64,000 bases of DNA from CAVVSD01 sp963750895. Lineage in GTDB: Bacteria > Actinomycetota > Thermoleophilia > Solirubrobacterales > Solirubrobacteraceae. Positions 44,078 through 52,147 of the stretch are shown here, piece by piece. Numbering within the stretch: position 1 is the first letter of the stretch; the number at the start of each line of letters is the position of its first letter. The stretch lies in NCBI GenBank assembly GCA_963750895.1, contig CAVVSD010000001.1, forward strand, positions 248,001-312,000, written 5' to 3'. The translations under genes and the position numbers were made by a program. The notes beneath the pieces are model-generated. The model was not told the origin of the DNA. It saw nothing but the letters and a program-made list of their open reading frames with translations, and did no database searches.

Positions 44078-44851
44078 CTAGGGCAAGAAGCTCCGTCCGG
44101 TGGCGTCGAGCCGCGGCGGGCCGTAGCGGTTCGGAGCGGCCGAGGGCGGCCCCCGGAAGGGCTGCGCCTCCGGCCGCTCGCCCGGACGCACGAGCCGCTC
44201 GGGTCGTGGGCTCATCGCGCCGCGGCACCCGTACGACCCCGTGACGACGCGCTCGCCGCGCAGGCGGACGCTGACCACGACGCGGCAGCTGCTCGCGGGA
44301 GCGTCCTCGGTGGAGAGGCCGACGGGGCAGTCGACGCGCCGCGGCCCGACCGCGAAGCAGTAGGCGTCGCTGATGCAGCCGCGCCGGGGATCGCACAGGC
44401 GCCGCGCCCGGGAGCTCGCGGCGAGGAACGCGGTCGCGAGGTCGAGGTCGCCCGTGTCCTCGCCCGCCGTGCGCGTGACGTGCGCGACGCGCGAGCGCAC
44501 GACGCCCAGGCGCTGGCCTCCGATCCCGAAGAACCGCGCCTCGGCGGTGATCGCGTTGTCGCCGAGCCCGAGGACCACGCGCGCCCGGAACCGGTCGCGC
44601 CCGTACTGCGGCGCGATGCGCCGCCCGTTCACCGTGAGGCCGACGACCTGGTACCCGCTGGACGGCGCGCGGACGGTGCCCGTCACGTCCACCGACCGCT
44701 CGGCGGTCGAGCTGCCGTCACGCGGAGCGGTGATGGTCAGCGGGCTCGCCGCCGGCGCCCGCGGCCCCCCGGCGTCGCTCCCGCAGCCGCATCCGCCCAG
44801 GAGCGCGCTCGCCAGGGCGAGGAGGCATCCGGCGGCGATTGACGTTGGAAT
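44078..44851 (-). CDS. Putative secreted lipoprotein of unknown function, non-canonical start
   Basis: The frame reads a short signal peptide with a lipobox (CLLALASALLGGC, then GCGSDAGG) and then an Ig-like region (SPLTITAPRDGSSTAERSVD, GTVRAPSSGYQVVGLTVNGR, ARVVLGLGDNAITAEARFFG). The second half is Cys-containing (RRLCDPRRGCISDAYCFAV, VGLSTEDAPASSC). An upstream in-frame TGA leaves only ATT (44851) or ATC (44839) as starts that include the signal peptide; the first normal start is the GTG at 44692, which would lose it. The Ig-like and lipobox features argue for the longer form, about 257 residues. The 5' end lies inside operator module e. Confidence 0.55.
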   Translation of the reverse strand: MPTSIAAGCLLALASALLGGCGCGSDAGGPRAPAASPLTITAPRDGSSTAERSVDVTGTVRAPSSGYQVVGLTVNGRRIAPQYGRDRFRARVVLGLGDNAITAEARFFGIGGQRLGVVRSRVAHVTRTAGEDTGDLDLATAFLAASSRARRLCDPRRGCISDAYCFAVGPRRVDCPVGLSTEDAPASSCRVVVSVRLRGERVVTGSYGCRGAMSPRPERLVRPGERPEAQPFRGPPSAAPNRYGPPRLDATGRSFLP

Positions 44852-44868
44852 CCAATGTCACTTAGATT
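44839..44868 (+). promoter_or_regulatory. Promoter of the ABC ATPase gene, overlapping operator module e
   Basis: TTGACG (44839-44844) and TAGATT (44863-44868) have an 18 bp spacer. They match the TTGACA and TATAAT consensus at five and four positions. The predicted transcript start falls at about 44876, the A of the ATG, so the mRNA would be leaderless, which fits the lack of a ribosome site. One GGATCC-type box lies in the spacer and the other covers the start. Confidence 0.55.
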
Positions 44869-44877
44869 GTGCCCCAT
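44845..44877. promoter_or_regulatory. Regulon operator module e (two boxes, 21 bp apart)
   Basis: TTGGAATCCAAT (44845-44856) is a good box; ATTGTGCCCCAT (44866-44877) is a weak one. Centres are 21 bp apart. The module sits between -35 and the ATG of the ABC ATPase gene and at the 5' end of the divergent lipoprotein gene. Confidence 0.6.
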
Positions 44878-45952
44878 GAGCGTCCGGGTGACCCTCGAGG
44901 ACGTCCGCGTGGTGCTCGGCGGCTCGGAGATCCTCCATGGCGTGTCGCTCGAGCTGTCCGCGGGCGAGTTCATCACTCTGCTGGGCCCGTCCGGCTCGGG
45001 CAAGACCACGACGCTCAACGTCATCGCCGGCCTCGTTCCGACGACCGGCGGCGACGTGCGCTTCGACGACACGTCGGTCGTCGCCCAGCCGAGCCACGAC
45101 CGGGACATCGGCATGGTGTTCCAGTCCTACGCGCTGTTCCCGCACATGACCGTGGGGCAGAACATCGAGTTCGCCCTCCACGCGCGCAAGGTCCCTCGTG
45201 GCGACCGGCGGGGGATCGCGGAGCGGTCGCTCGACCTCGTCCAGCTCCCGGAGATGTACGGACGACCGATCACGTCGCTGTCCGGCGGCCAGCAGCAGCG
45301 CGTCGCACTCGCCCGCGCGCTGGCGCCGAACCCGAGCGTCCTCCTCCTCGACGAGCCGCTCGCCGCGCTCGACAAGCAGCTGCGCGAGCTCATGCAGGTC
45401 GAGATCAAGCGCATCCAGCGGGAGGTCGGCGTCACGACCGTCGCGGTCACGCACGATCAGACGGAGGCGATGACGATGTCGGACCGCGTCGCGATCATGC
45501 GCGACGGCGAGATCGAGCAGCTCGACACGCCGGAGGAGCTCTACCGCCGCCCCACGACCGTCTTCGCCGCGCGCTTCCTGGGCGAGGCCAACCTGCTGCC
45601 CGTGGCGGAGGGCAGGCTCGTCGGCTTCGACGCGCCGGTGTCGGCGCGCGAGGGCACCGCCGTCGTGCGCCCCGAGGAGCTCGCGCTGGCGGAGACCGCC
45701 GGGCCGGATGCCGCGCGCCTGAGCGTGCAGGTCACCACCGCGAGCTTCCAGGGCACGCGCTACCGGATCGAGTGCCTGCATCCGGCGTGCGGCACGATCG
45801 TCGCCACGCTGCCGCCCGACACCCCGCCCGCGCTCATCGGGCCGGGATCGACGCTGGAGCTCGCGCGATCCGGCGCCGGGCCCGTGCACGTCCTCGGCGA
45901 GTCGCTGCCGCAGGCGCGCGCCGAGGCGGAGCTCGCGGCCGCCGTCAGCTAG
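44876..45952 (+). CDS. ABC importer ATP-binding protein, PotA-like
   Basis: A 358-residue ATPase with Walker A LLGPSGSGKTTTLNVI, Q-loop MVFQSYALFPHMTV, signature LSGGQQQRVALARAL, Walker B VLLLDEPLAALDKQ and H-loop VAVTHDQTEAMTMS. A C-terminal TOBE-type regulatory domain covers about 275-345 (SVQVTTASFQGTRYRIECLH). It should energise the PotB/PotC-like permeases at 34-35 kb. The ATG at 44876 is probably leaderless. The phosphotriesterase-like copy 2 begins at the base right after its stop codon. Confidence 0.94.
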   Translation: MSVRVTLEDVRVVLGGSEILHGVSLELSAGEFITLLGPSGSGKTTTLNVIAGLVPTTGGDVRFDDTSVVAQPSHDRDIGMVFQSYALFPHMTVGQNIEFALHARKVPRGDRRGIAERSLDLVQLPEMYGRPITSLSGGQQQRVALARALAPNPSVLLLDEPLAALDKQLRELMQVEIKRIQREVGVTTVAVTHDQTEAMTMSDRVAIMRDGEIEQLDTPEELYRRPTTVFAARFLGEANLLPVAEGRLVGFDAPVSAREGTAVVRPEELALAETAGPDAARLSVQVTTASFQGTRYRIECLHPACGTIVATLPPDTPPALIGPGSTLELARSGAGPVHVLGESLPQARAEAELAAAVS

Positions 45953-46960
45953 ATGGTCGAGACGGTCCTCGGGCCGATCGCCGCCGCCGACCTCGGCGTG
46001 ACGTCGATGCACGAGCACCTGCTGCTCGACGCCCGGATCCTCCACGCGCCCTCGCGCGAGCCGCCGCCGGACGATCCGCGCGTCACGATCGAGAACCTCG
46101 GGTTCGTGCGCTGGAACCTCCTCGCGCTCGAGGACAACCTCGTCCTCGACGACGCGGCGCTCGCCGTCCGTGAGCTCGGGCTCGCGGCCGCCGAGGGCCA
46201 GCGGGCCGTCGTCGACCTCACCGCTTGGGGGCTCGGGCCGCAGCCCGCGCGCCTGCCGGAGATCGCGCGCGCGACCGGCATGCACGTCGTCGCCGGGTGC
46301 GGCGTCTACCTCGACCGCCCGCACCCGCCGGAGGTCCGCGGGCTGGGGGAGGAGGGGCTCACCGAGCTGCTGCGCACCGCGCTCGACGACGCCATCCCCG
46401 GCGCGGGGTTCCGCGCCGGGCTGCTCGGTCTCATCGGGACGAGTGCGCCCGTGACCGCCGCGGAGCACGCGGCCCTGCGCGCGGCGGGGCGCGCCGCCGC
46501 GGCGACCCGCGCGGCCGTGACCGTCCGGCTCGACCCGGCCGAACGCCGCGGGCACTGGGTCCTCGACGAGCTCGGCGCCGTCGGCTGCCGGCCCGAGCAG
46601 GTCATCTTCGGCAACGCCGACGAGTTCCTCGACCTCGCGTACCTCGGCTCCCTGGCCGACGCCGGGGCGACGCTCGAGGTCTGCTTCGGCAACGAGGCGT
46701 ACTACCGCAACGGCTACAAGGACCCGACGGACGCCGAGCGCCTCGCGGCCCTCGAGGAGCTGCTCGGCGCCGGGCACGGCGGGCGGATCGTGCTCGGCTG
46801 CTCGGTCTGGACCAAGAGCCAGCTGGGCGCCTTCGGCGGCATGGGCTACGGCCACCTGCTCCGGCGCATCGTGCCGGAGCTCGCGCGGCGCGGGGTGGGG
46901 GAGGACGAGCTCATGCGGATGCTCGTCGCGAACCCGGCCCGGCTGCTCGATCGGGCGTGA
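45953..46960 (+). CDS. Phosphotriesterase-family protein lacking most metal ligands (copy 2)
   Basis: A 335-residue protein whose ATG follows the ATPase stop with no gap, so it is co-translated with an importer subunit. Family parts are clear (MVETVLGPIAAADLGVTSMH, EHLLLDARIL, VDLTAWGLGPQPARLPEIAR, GYGHLLRRIVPELARR). As in copy 1, the N-terminal His pair is kept but the other ligands are replaced. The bridging Glu is Leu (LLGLIGTS), His becomes Arg (VTVRLDP), LSHMD becomes FGNADE, and the last Asp is Ser (LGCSVWTK). It is probably not a dinuclear hydrolase and may have become a binding or partner protein. Confidence 0.85.
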   Translation: MVETVLGPIAAADLGVTSMHEHLLLDARILHAPSREPPPDDPRVTIENLGFVRWNLLALEDNLVLDDAALAVRELGLAAAEGQRAVVDLTAWGLGPQPARLPEIARATGMHVVAGCGVYLDRPHPPEVRGLGEEGLTELLRTALDDAIPGAGFRAGLLGLIGTSAPVTAAEHAALRAAGRAAAATRAAVTVRLDPAERRGHWVLDELGAVGCRPEQVIFGNADEFLDLAYLGSLADAGATLEVCFGNEAYYRNGYKDPTDAERLAALEELLGAGHGGRIVLGCSVWTKSQLGAFGGMGYGHLLRRIVPELARRGVGEDELMRMLVANPARLLDRA

Positions 46961-47026
46961 TACCTCGCGGGTCCGAGTACGGGTAGCCGTAGCGACGGGT
47001 GAGGGCTGGCTCTTTACGTTCGCTTC

Positions 47027-49219
47027 ATGCGCAAGCTCGCCGCGTGGTGCCACGACCGTCGCCGTACCGTGCTCGGCCTCTGGGTCGGAGCCTTCCTCCT
47101 CGCCGCCGTGCTCTGGGGTGTTGCGGCCGGCGACTACATCAACAACTTCCGCCTGCCCGGGACCGAGTCCCAGCGGGCGTACGACCTGCTGAAGGACCGG
47201 TTCCCGCAGCAGTCGGGTGACACCGCCAGCGTCGTGTTCGCCGTCGACGACGGCAACGTGCTCGCGGCGAGCCACCGGCCGCAGATCGAGAAGGCGATCG
47301 GCGAGATCGAGAAGTCGCCGGCGGTCCTCACCGTCAGCGATCCGTTCGCCGAGGGCGCGCCCGTCTCGAAGGACGGCCGGATCACGTTCGCGCAGATCCA
47401 GTTCCGCCAAGGCGCCGGTGACGTCGACGTCAAGCAGGTCAAGACGATGGCCGACGACACCCTGAAGCTCGACGGGCAGGGTGGGGTCCAGGTCGCGCTC
47501 GGCGGCGACATCATCCACTGGTCGACGGCCGAGCAGGGCGGCGCCGGGGAGATCGTCGGCATCCTCGTCGCGGCGTTCGTGCTGTTCCTGACGCTCGGCG
47601 TCGTCGCGATGGGCCTGCCGCTGCTGAACGCGCTGTTCGCGATGATCGTCAGCCTCTCGATCATGGCCGTGGTCGGCACGCGGGTCCTCGACGTCGTGGA
47701 CTGGACGCCGCAGCTGGCCGCGATGCTCGGCATCGGCGTCGGCATCGACTACGCGCTGCTGATCCTCAACCGCTTCCGGCTCGAACGGGGCGCCGGGCGC
47801 GACGTGCGCGAGGCGACGCTCATCTCGATCGACACGTCCGGCCGCGCCGTCCTGTTCGCCGGCATCGTCGTCGTGATCGCGATGCTCGGGATGCTGCTCC
47901 TCGGCATCTCCTTCCTCTACGGGCCGGCGATCGGTGCGGCGCTCGCGGTGCTGGTCACGATGCTGGCGTCGCTCACCCTGATGCCGGCCGTGCTGAGCAA
48001 GATCGGCGGCCGCGTCAAGCCGGCGAAGAACGCCGGCGACGGCACCGGCGACCTCGCCGACCAGGAGCAGGGCTTCGCCGCGCGCTGGAGCGGGTTCGTG
48101 GCGCGCCGTCCGGTCCCGGTGGCGATCCTCGCGCTCGCCGTGCTCCTCGCGCTCGCGGCGCCCGCGCTGCACATGCGCCTGGCGACGAGCGACGCGAGCA
48201 CCTACAAGAAGGACGACACCACGCGCGTCGCCTACGACCTGCTCAAGGAGGGCTTCGGCGCCGGCTTCAACGCCCCGCTGCTGCTCGCCGTCGAGCTGCC
48301 GCAGGCGGGCGACGATGCCGCGCTCACGCAGATCTCCGACGCGCTGGGCAAGCAGGACGGCATCGCACAGGTCCTCCCGCCGCAGCTCAACGACCGCGGG
48401 GACACGGCGACGATGATCGCCTACCCGACGACCACGCCGCAGGACGAGCAGACCGACGAGACCGTGAAGACGGCGCGCAACGAGACGTTGCCGCCGATCG
48501 AACGGGAGACCGGCGCGCGCGTGTCCATCGGTGGCGCGACGGCGACGAACCTCGACTTCTCGCAGACGATCCGCGACAAGCTGCCGCTGTTCATCGGCGT
48601 CGTGGTCGGCCTGTCGCTGCTGCTGCTCATGGTCGTGTTCCGCAGCATCCTGATCCCGATCAAGGCGGGCATCTTCAACCTGCTGTCGATCGCCGGGGCG
48701 TTCGGCGTCGTGACGCTGATCTTCCAGGACGGCAACCTCTCCGGCCTGTTCGGTGACGCGACGGGGCCGATCGAGTCCTTCCTGCCGATCCTGGTGTTCG
48801 CGGTCGTGTTCGGCCTCTCGATGGACTACGAGGTGTTCCTCGTGTCACGGATGCACGAGGAGTGGACCAAGACGGGCAACGCTCGCTACGCGGTCCAGCA
48901 CGGGCTGGCGATGACCGGCCGCGTGGTGACCGCTGCGGCGATCATCATGATCGCGGTCTTCGGCGCCTTCGCGATCGGCAACGAGCGGGCGCTGGCGATG
49001 ATGGGCGTCGGGTTCGCCGCGGCGATCTTCATCGACGCGTTCATCATCCGGTTGCTGCTCCTGCCCGCGGTGATGCACATCTTCGGGTCGGCGATGTGGT
49101 GGATGCCCGCCTGGCTCGAGAAGCGCCTGCCGCGGCTGCACATCGAGTCCGAGGAGCAGCTCCACGACCCGGACCAGGACGCGGGCGCGCCCGAGCGCGA
49201 GCCCGCCGGCGTCAGCTAG
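47027..49219 (+). CDS. MMPL/RND-family membrane transporter
   Basis: A 730-residue protein with about 12 membrane segments in two repeats, each with a large extracytoplasmic loop (about 35-185 and 400-520). The family motifs are GIGVGIDYALLILNRFRLER in the first repeat and FGLSMDYEVFLVSRMHEEW in the second. MMPL proteins in actinobacteria export lipids or hydrophobic compounds using the proton gradient. It lies inside the catabolic cluster but has no GGATCC module, so it probably belongs to a separate background locus together with the next two genes. Confidence 0.93.
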   Translation: MRKLAAWCHDRRRTVLGLWVGAFLLAAVLWGVAAGDYINNFRLPGTESQRAYDLLKDRFPQQSGDTASVVFAVDDGNVLAASHRPQIEKAIGEIEKSPAVLTVSDPFAEGAPVSKDGRITFAQIQFRQGAGDVDVKQVKTMADDTLKLDGQGGVQVALGGDIIHWSTAEQGGAGEIVGILVAAFVLFLTLGVVAMGLPLLNALFAMIVSLSIMAVVGTRVLDVVDWTPQLAAMLGIGVGIDYALLILNRFRLERGAGRDVREATLISIDTSGRAVLFAGIVVVIAMLGMLLLGISFLYGPAIGAALAVLVTMLASLTLMPAVLSKIGGRVKPAKNAGDGTGDLADQEQGFAARWSGFVARRPVPVAILALAVLLALAAPALHMRLATSDASTYKKDDTTRVAYDLLKEGFGAGFNAPLLLAVELPQAGDDAALTQISDALGKQDGIAQVLPPQLNDRGDTATMIAYPTTTPQDEQTDETVKTARNETLPPIERETGARVSIGGATATNLDFSQTIRDKLPLFIGVVVGLSLLLLMVVFRSILIPIKAGIFNLLSIAGAFGVVTLIFQDGNLSGLFGDATGPIESFLPILVFAVVFGLSMDYEVFLVSRMHEEWTKTGNARYAVQHGLAMTGRVVTAAAIIMIAVFGAFAIGNERALAMMGVGFAAAIFIDAFIIRLLLLPAVMHIFGSAMWWMPAWLEKRLPRLHIESEEQLHDPDQDAGAPEREPAGVS

Positions 49220-50030
49220 TCGCCTCGGCCATGCGTCGTAGCCGGGCGGCCCACTCCGGGTCGTCCGGCTCGACGTCGCCCGCCTCGCCGGCCGCACGGA
49301 CGTGCACCCAGGTGCGGGCGCGGTCGGGGTCGAGGGCCGCGGCCTCGGCGTAGATCGCGACCCAACGCAGGGCGGTCGCGTCGTCGGGGACCGCCGGGAC
49401 GAGCGGGTCCAGGAGCGCCCAGACGTCGGCGTGGCGGTCGCCGCGCGCGGCGTGCGGATCGACGACCTTCCAGCCGTCGCCGTCGCGCAGGACGTTGCCG
49501 CCGTGCAGGTCGGCGTGGAGCAGGACGTCGTCGTCGCGCGGTGTTGCGAGGGCGCCGGGGTTCCAGCGTGCCGCGTAGTCGGCGAGCGGCACGAACGCGG
49601 CCGGCGCCGGGCCGGCGGCGTGCAGCCTCGCGGCGAGGACGCCGAGCGTGCGCAGCCGGTCCTCGAACGGGAGACACGCGTCGTCGAGCGTCGTGCCGGG
49701 CCGCAGGCGTTGCATGAGGTAGGTGAAGCCGTCGTCGCGACGGCCGTGGAGGACGGGGACGATCCCGGTCGGTCGCCAGTGCTCCAGCGCGTCGGGCTGG
49801 GAGGCGACGAGGACGTCGTCGTCGTGGTCGCGGGGACTGACCTTCAGGACGAGGTCGCGCGTGGCGAGCACCGCGCCGACGTGGCCGCCTGGGAGCAGGC
49901 GCGCGTCGGTGAGCGCCCAGGCGGCGATCGCGTCGTCCACGCGGGCCTCGACGTCGCGGGCCATGCGCTCGACGTCGGCGCCGGGCCAGTAGGTGCGCCA
50001 GCGCCGAGGCAGGTCGTCCGGGATCCGCAT
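49212..50030 (-). CDS. Aminoglycoside-phosphotransferase (APH)-like kinase
   Basis: A 272-residue kinase-like protein. The catalytic loop LLHADLHGGNVLRDGDGWK and the following VVDPHAARGDRHADVWAL (DPH in place of the DFG-type motif) match the APH/hydroxyurea-phosphotransferase family, with an N-lobe VLATRDLVLKVSPRDHDDD. The substrate may be a small alcohol, sugar or antibiotic; family membership alone does not imply resistance. It overlaps the convergent MMPL gene by eight bases and no GGATCC module is near. Confidence 0.85.
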   Translation of the reverse strand: MRIPDDLPRRWRTYWPGADVERMARDVEARVDDAIAAWALTDARLLPGGHVGAVLATRDLVLKVSPRDHDDDVLVASQPDALEHWRPTGIVPVLHGRRDDGFTYLMQRLRPGTTLDDACLPFEDRLRTLGVLAARLHAAGPAPAAFVPLADYAARWNPGALATPRDDDVLLHADLHGGNVLRDGDGWKVVDPHAARGDRHADVWALLDPLVPAVPDDATALRWVAIYAEAAALDPDRARTWVHVRAAGEAGDVEPDDPEWAARLRRMAEATS

Positions 50031-50049
50031 GCGCCCGACATGGTGACCG

Positions 50050-50433
50050 TCAGGCGTCCGCGCGCATCCAGGTCATGACGTCGTCGAGGGCGGCGGGCTC
50101 GAGGTGCGCGGCGGGCAGCTGCTCCGGCCCGTTGCGCCAGGGCAGGGCGGCGCGCGACCCGTCCATGCCGACGTCGCGCGGGTGCAGCCCTCCGGCCGCG
50201 TGGAGCGTCGACAGGGCGAGGCGGATCGCGAGCGGCTCGTGATCGAGGTCCTCCGGGACGTCGAGGGCGAAGTGCTCCCCGGGCGACCGGTTGGCGAAGA
50301 CGGTCCATCCGTCGTCGAAGTAGACGGTCCCCGCGATCTCGCCGCTCAGGATGACGTGCCAGCAACGCACCCATGGGCTCTCCGGATCGCGGGCGACGGT
50401 CATGTCGTGGAGGTTGGCGGGACGTCGCTCCAT
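50050..50433 (-). CDS. Hypothetical protein
   Basis: A 127-residue acidic protein from the ATG at 50433 (MERRPANLHDMTVARDPESP). It has a beta-rich middle (CWHVILSGEIAGTVYFDDGW) and a conserved-looking end (LEPAALDDVMTWMRADA). There is no signal peptide or membrane helix. It precedes the APH-like kinase on the same strand by 19 bp, so they may be co-transcribed. Not recognised. Confidence 0.55.
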   Translation of the reverse strand: MERRPANLHDMTVARDPESPWVRCWHVILSGEIAGTVYFDDGWTVFANRSPGEHFALDVPEDLDHEPLAIRLALSTLHAAGGLHPRDVGMDGSRAALPWRNGPEQLPAAHLEPAALDDVMTWMRADA

Positions 50434-50477
50434 GACGCGAACGTACGGAATGTGGTGCGACCGCGCGCCGCTTCCCG

Positions 50478-51368
50478 TCAGAGCCCGAGCAGCTCGGCGG
50501 CGTTCAGCCCCAGCACCGCGGCCCGCTCGCCGGACGACAGGCCCGGCAGACGCTCCACCCGCGTCACCACCTCCGCGGGGTCGTACCAGGGGAAGTCCGA
50601 CCCGAACAGGACCCGCCCGGCTCCGACCTCGCGGACGAGCGCGCCCAGCTCGGCCTCGGTCGGACCGCGCTCCGAGCCCGTCCACGACACGATCTCCGAC
50701 AGGTCGAAGCGCAGGCCGGGGCAGGCGGCCGCGAGCGCCGGCAGGTCGCGCCACAGGCCGCCCCCGAGGTGGGCGAGCACGAGCGGCAGGCGCGGGAAGC
50801 GCTCCGCGACCGGGGCGAACGCGGCAGGGGTCGCGAAGTCGCGCCCGTGGCGGTCGGGGCCGCAGTGCGCGATGACCGGCAGGCCGCGATCCGTGCACAG
50901 CTCGAACAGCGGCCACAGCCCGGGGTCGCCGGGATCGAGGCGCTGCCCGATCGTGTGGAGCTTGACGCCCGCCGCGCCGAGGCCGGCGACGTGGTCGGCG
51001 GTGTCCGCCGCGGACATCACGGCGGGATGCGCGCACACGAACGCGAGCAGCTCCGGGTGCTCGGCCGCGACGCCGCAGGCCCAGGCGTTGCCGGCCGCGA
51101 GCGCGTCCGCGTGCTCCGCGAACGCGGGCTCCGCGGGCCAGAACCGCCCGTCCGGGAACGGCAGGCCGGGCACGGTGAACACCTCGAGCAGCGCCGCGTG
51201 CGACGCGCCCGCCTCCGCGAGCGCCTCCAGCGCGTCGGCGACCGTCCCGTCGCGCGCGCTCCACACGACGCCGTCGCCGGCGCCGTACTCGACGATCGGG
51301 TAGCCGCTCTTCTCCTCGCGCCCGATGTCGGCCGAGCGGTACGCGTGCAGGTGCGCGTCGACGATCAC
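50478..51368 (-). CDS. Amidohydrolase-2 family hydrolase/decarboxylase
   Basis: A 296-residue TIM-barrel protein from a GTG that overlaps the creatininase stop (GTGA). Its metal site is intact: VIVDAHLHAYRS (HxH), GVKLHTIGQRLDP, VIAHCGPDRHG, LVLAHLGGGLW and LFGSDFPWYDP with the catalytic Asp. The family includes ACMSD-type decarboxylases and related hydrolases. It is the last gene of the four-gene operon that starts with the isochorismatase at operator module f1. This is the complete counterpart of the degraded homologue at 37 kb. Confidence 0.9.
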   Translation of the reverse strand: MIVDAHLHAYRSADIGREEKSGYPIVEYGAGDGVVWSARDGTVADALEALAEAGASHAALLEVFTVPGLPFPDGRFWPAEPAFAEHADALAAGNAWACGVAAEHPELLAFVCAHPAVMSAADTADHVAGLGAAGVKLHTIGQRLDPGDPGLWPLFELCTDRGLPVIAHCGPDRHGRDFATPAAFAPVAERFPRLPLVLAHLGGGLWRDLPALAAACPGLRFDLSEIVSWTGSERGPTEAELGALVREVGAGRVLFGSDFPWYDPAEVVTRVERLPGLSSGERAAVLGLNAAELLGL

Positions 51369-52147
51369 GGGGCCGGCGGCGCGCCGAGCCCGTCGCGCAG
51401 CCCGCCCGCCAGCCGCTCCACGAGCATCTCCACGAGCCGCTCGCCCTTCTCCCGGCTGCCCTTCGACGCGCGGGCGAGCACGCCGCTGTCCGGCACGTGG
51501 CTCGGCGGCGCCGGCAGGAGCTCGTAGAACGGGTGCTCGGCGGCCGCGTCGTCCGCGATGAGCTCCTCGCGCACGAGGTCCGGCCGCAGCGCGAGCATGA
51601 GGCTCGTCTCGACGATCGCCGCGTGCTCGGCCGCCCATCCCGGGAAGCCGCCGGCGTCGGCGAACAGGAAGTCCAGCTCGCCGTCGTCGAACGCGTTCCA
51701 CACCCGGTCGATCACCATGACGGTGACGCCGTCCATCCCGCCCGCCTCACGGGCGAGCTCGACGCCCTCGTAGAGGAGGTTCACGTTCTCCGCGTGCCAG
51801 TTGACGATCGCGATGCGGTCGAAGGTGCGCGCCAGCTCGCCGACGACGTCGCGCACGACGGTGATGAGCGTCGAGGCGCGCAGCGACGTCGTCCCCGGGA
51901 AGCCCTGGCCGCCGCCCGACAGCGGGTGGCTGCGGTTGCCGAACGGCTGGGGCGGCGGGATGACGACGTGCACCCGCTCGGCGATCCGCAGCGACAGCTC
52001 GACCGGGAGCAGGTGGTCGACGCTCACCGGCAGATGCGGTCCGTGCTGCTCCGTCGAGCCCACCGACCACAGCGCGACGGCGCCCGCCCGCCCGGCCTCG
52101 GCGATCTCCGGCCACGTCATCTCGGCCATGAGCGGCGCGCCGGTCAC
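51365..52147 (-). CDS. Creatininase-family amidohydrolase
   Basis: A 260-residue protein from the GTG at 52147, which shares GTGA with the upstream stop; an ATG six codons later also fits (MAEMTWPEIAEAG). All five metal ligands of the family are visible: Glu, His and Asp in TEQHGPHLPVSVDHLL, and His and Glu in IVNWHAENVNLLYEG. Further family parts are NRSHPLSGGGQGFPGTTSL and EHAAIVETSLMLALRPDLV. Creatininase opens a cyclic amide; relatives act on creatinine, formamides or other ring amides. With an M24 hydrolase and a sarcosine-oxidase-like domain in the same regulon, a creatinine-type route is possible but unproven. Confidence 0.9.
   Translation of the reverse strand: MTGAPLMAEMTWPEIAEAGRAGAVALWSVGSTEQHGPHLPVSVDHLLPVELSLRIAERVHVVIPPPQPFGNRSHPLSGGGQGFPGTTSLRASTLITVVRDVVGELARTFDRIAIVNWHAENVNLLYEGVELAREAGGMDGVTVMVIDRVWNAFDDGELDFLFADAGGFPGWAAEHAAIVETSLMLALRPDLVREELIADDAAAEHPFYELLPAPPSHVPDSGVLARASKGSREKGERLVEMLVERLAGGLRDGLGAPPAP

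Noticed and set aside
44858..48172. Reverse-strand open frame of 1104 codons opposite the ABC ATPase, PTE copy 2 and MMPL genes
   Set aside because: Composition is typical of an antisense shadow (Arg, Asp, His, Val-rich without motifs), while the forward genes have complete family motifs.
47027..50433. MMPL transporter, APH-like kinase and small protein as members of the regulon
   Set aside because: No paired box lies at their start regions and their predicted functions do not fit the rest of the cluster.
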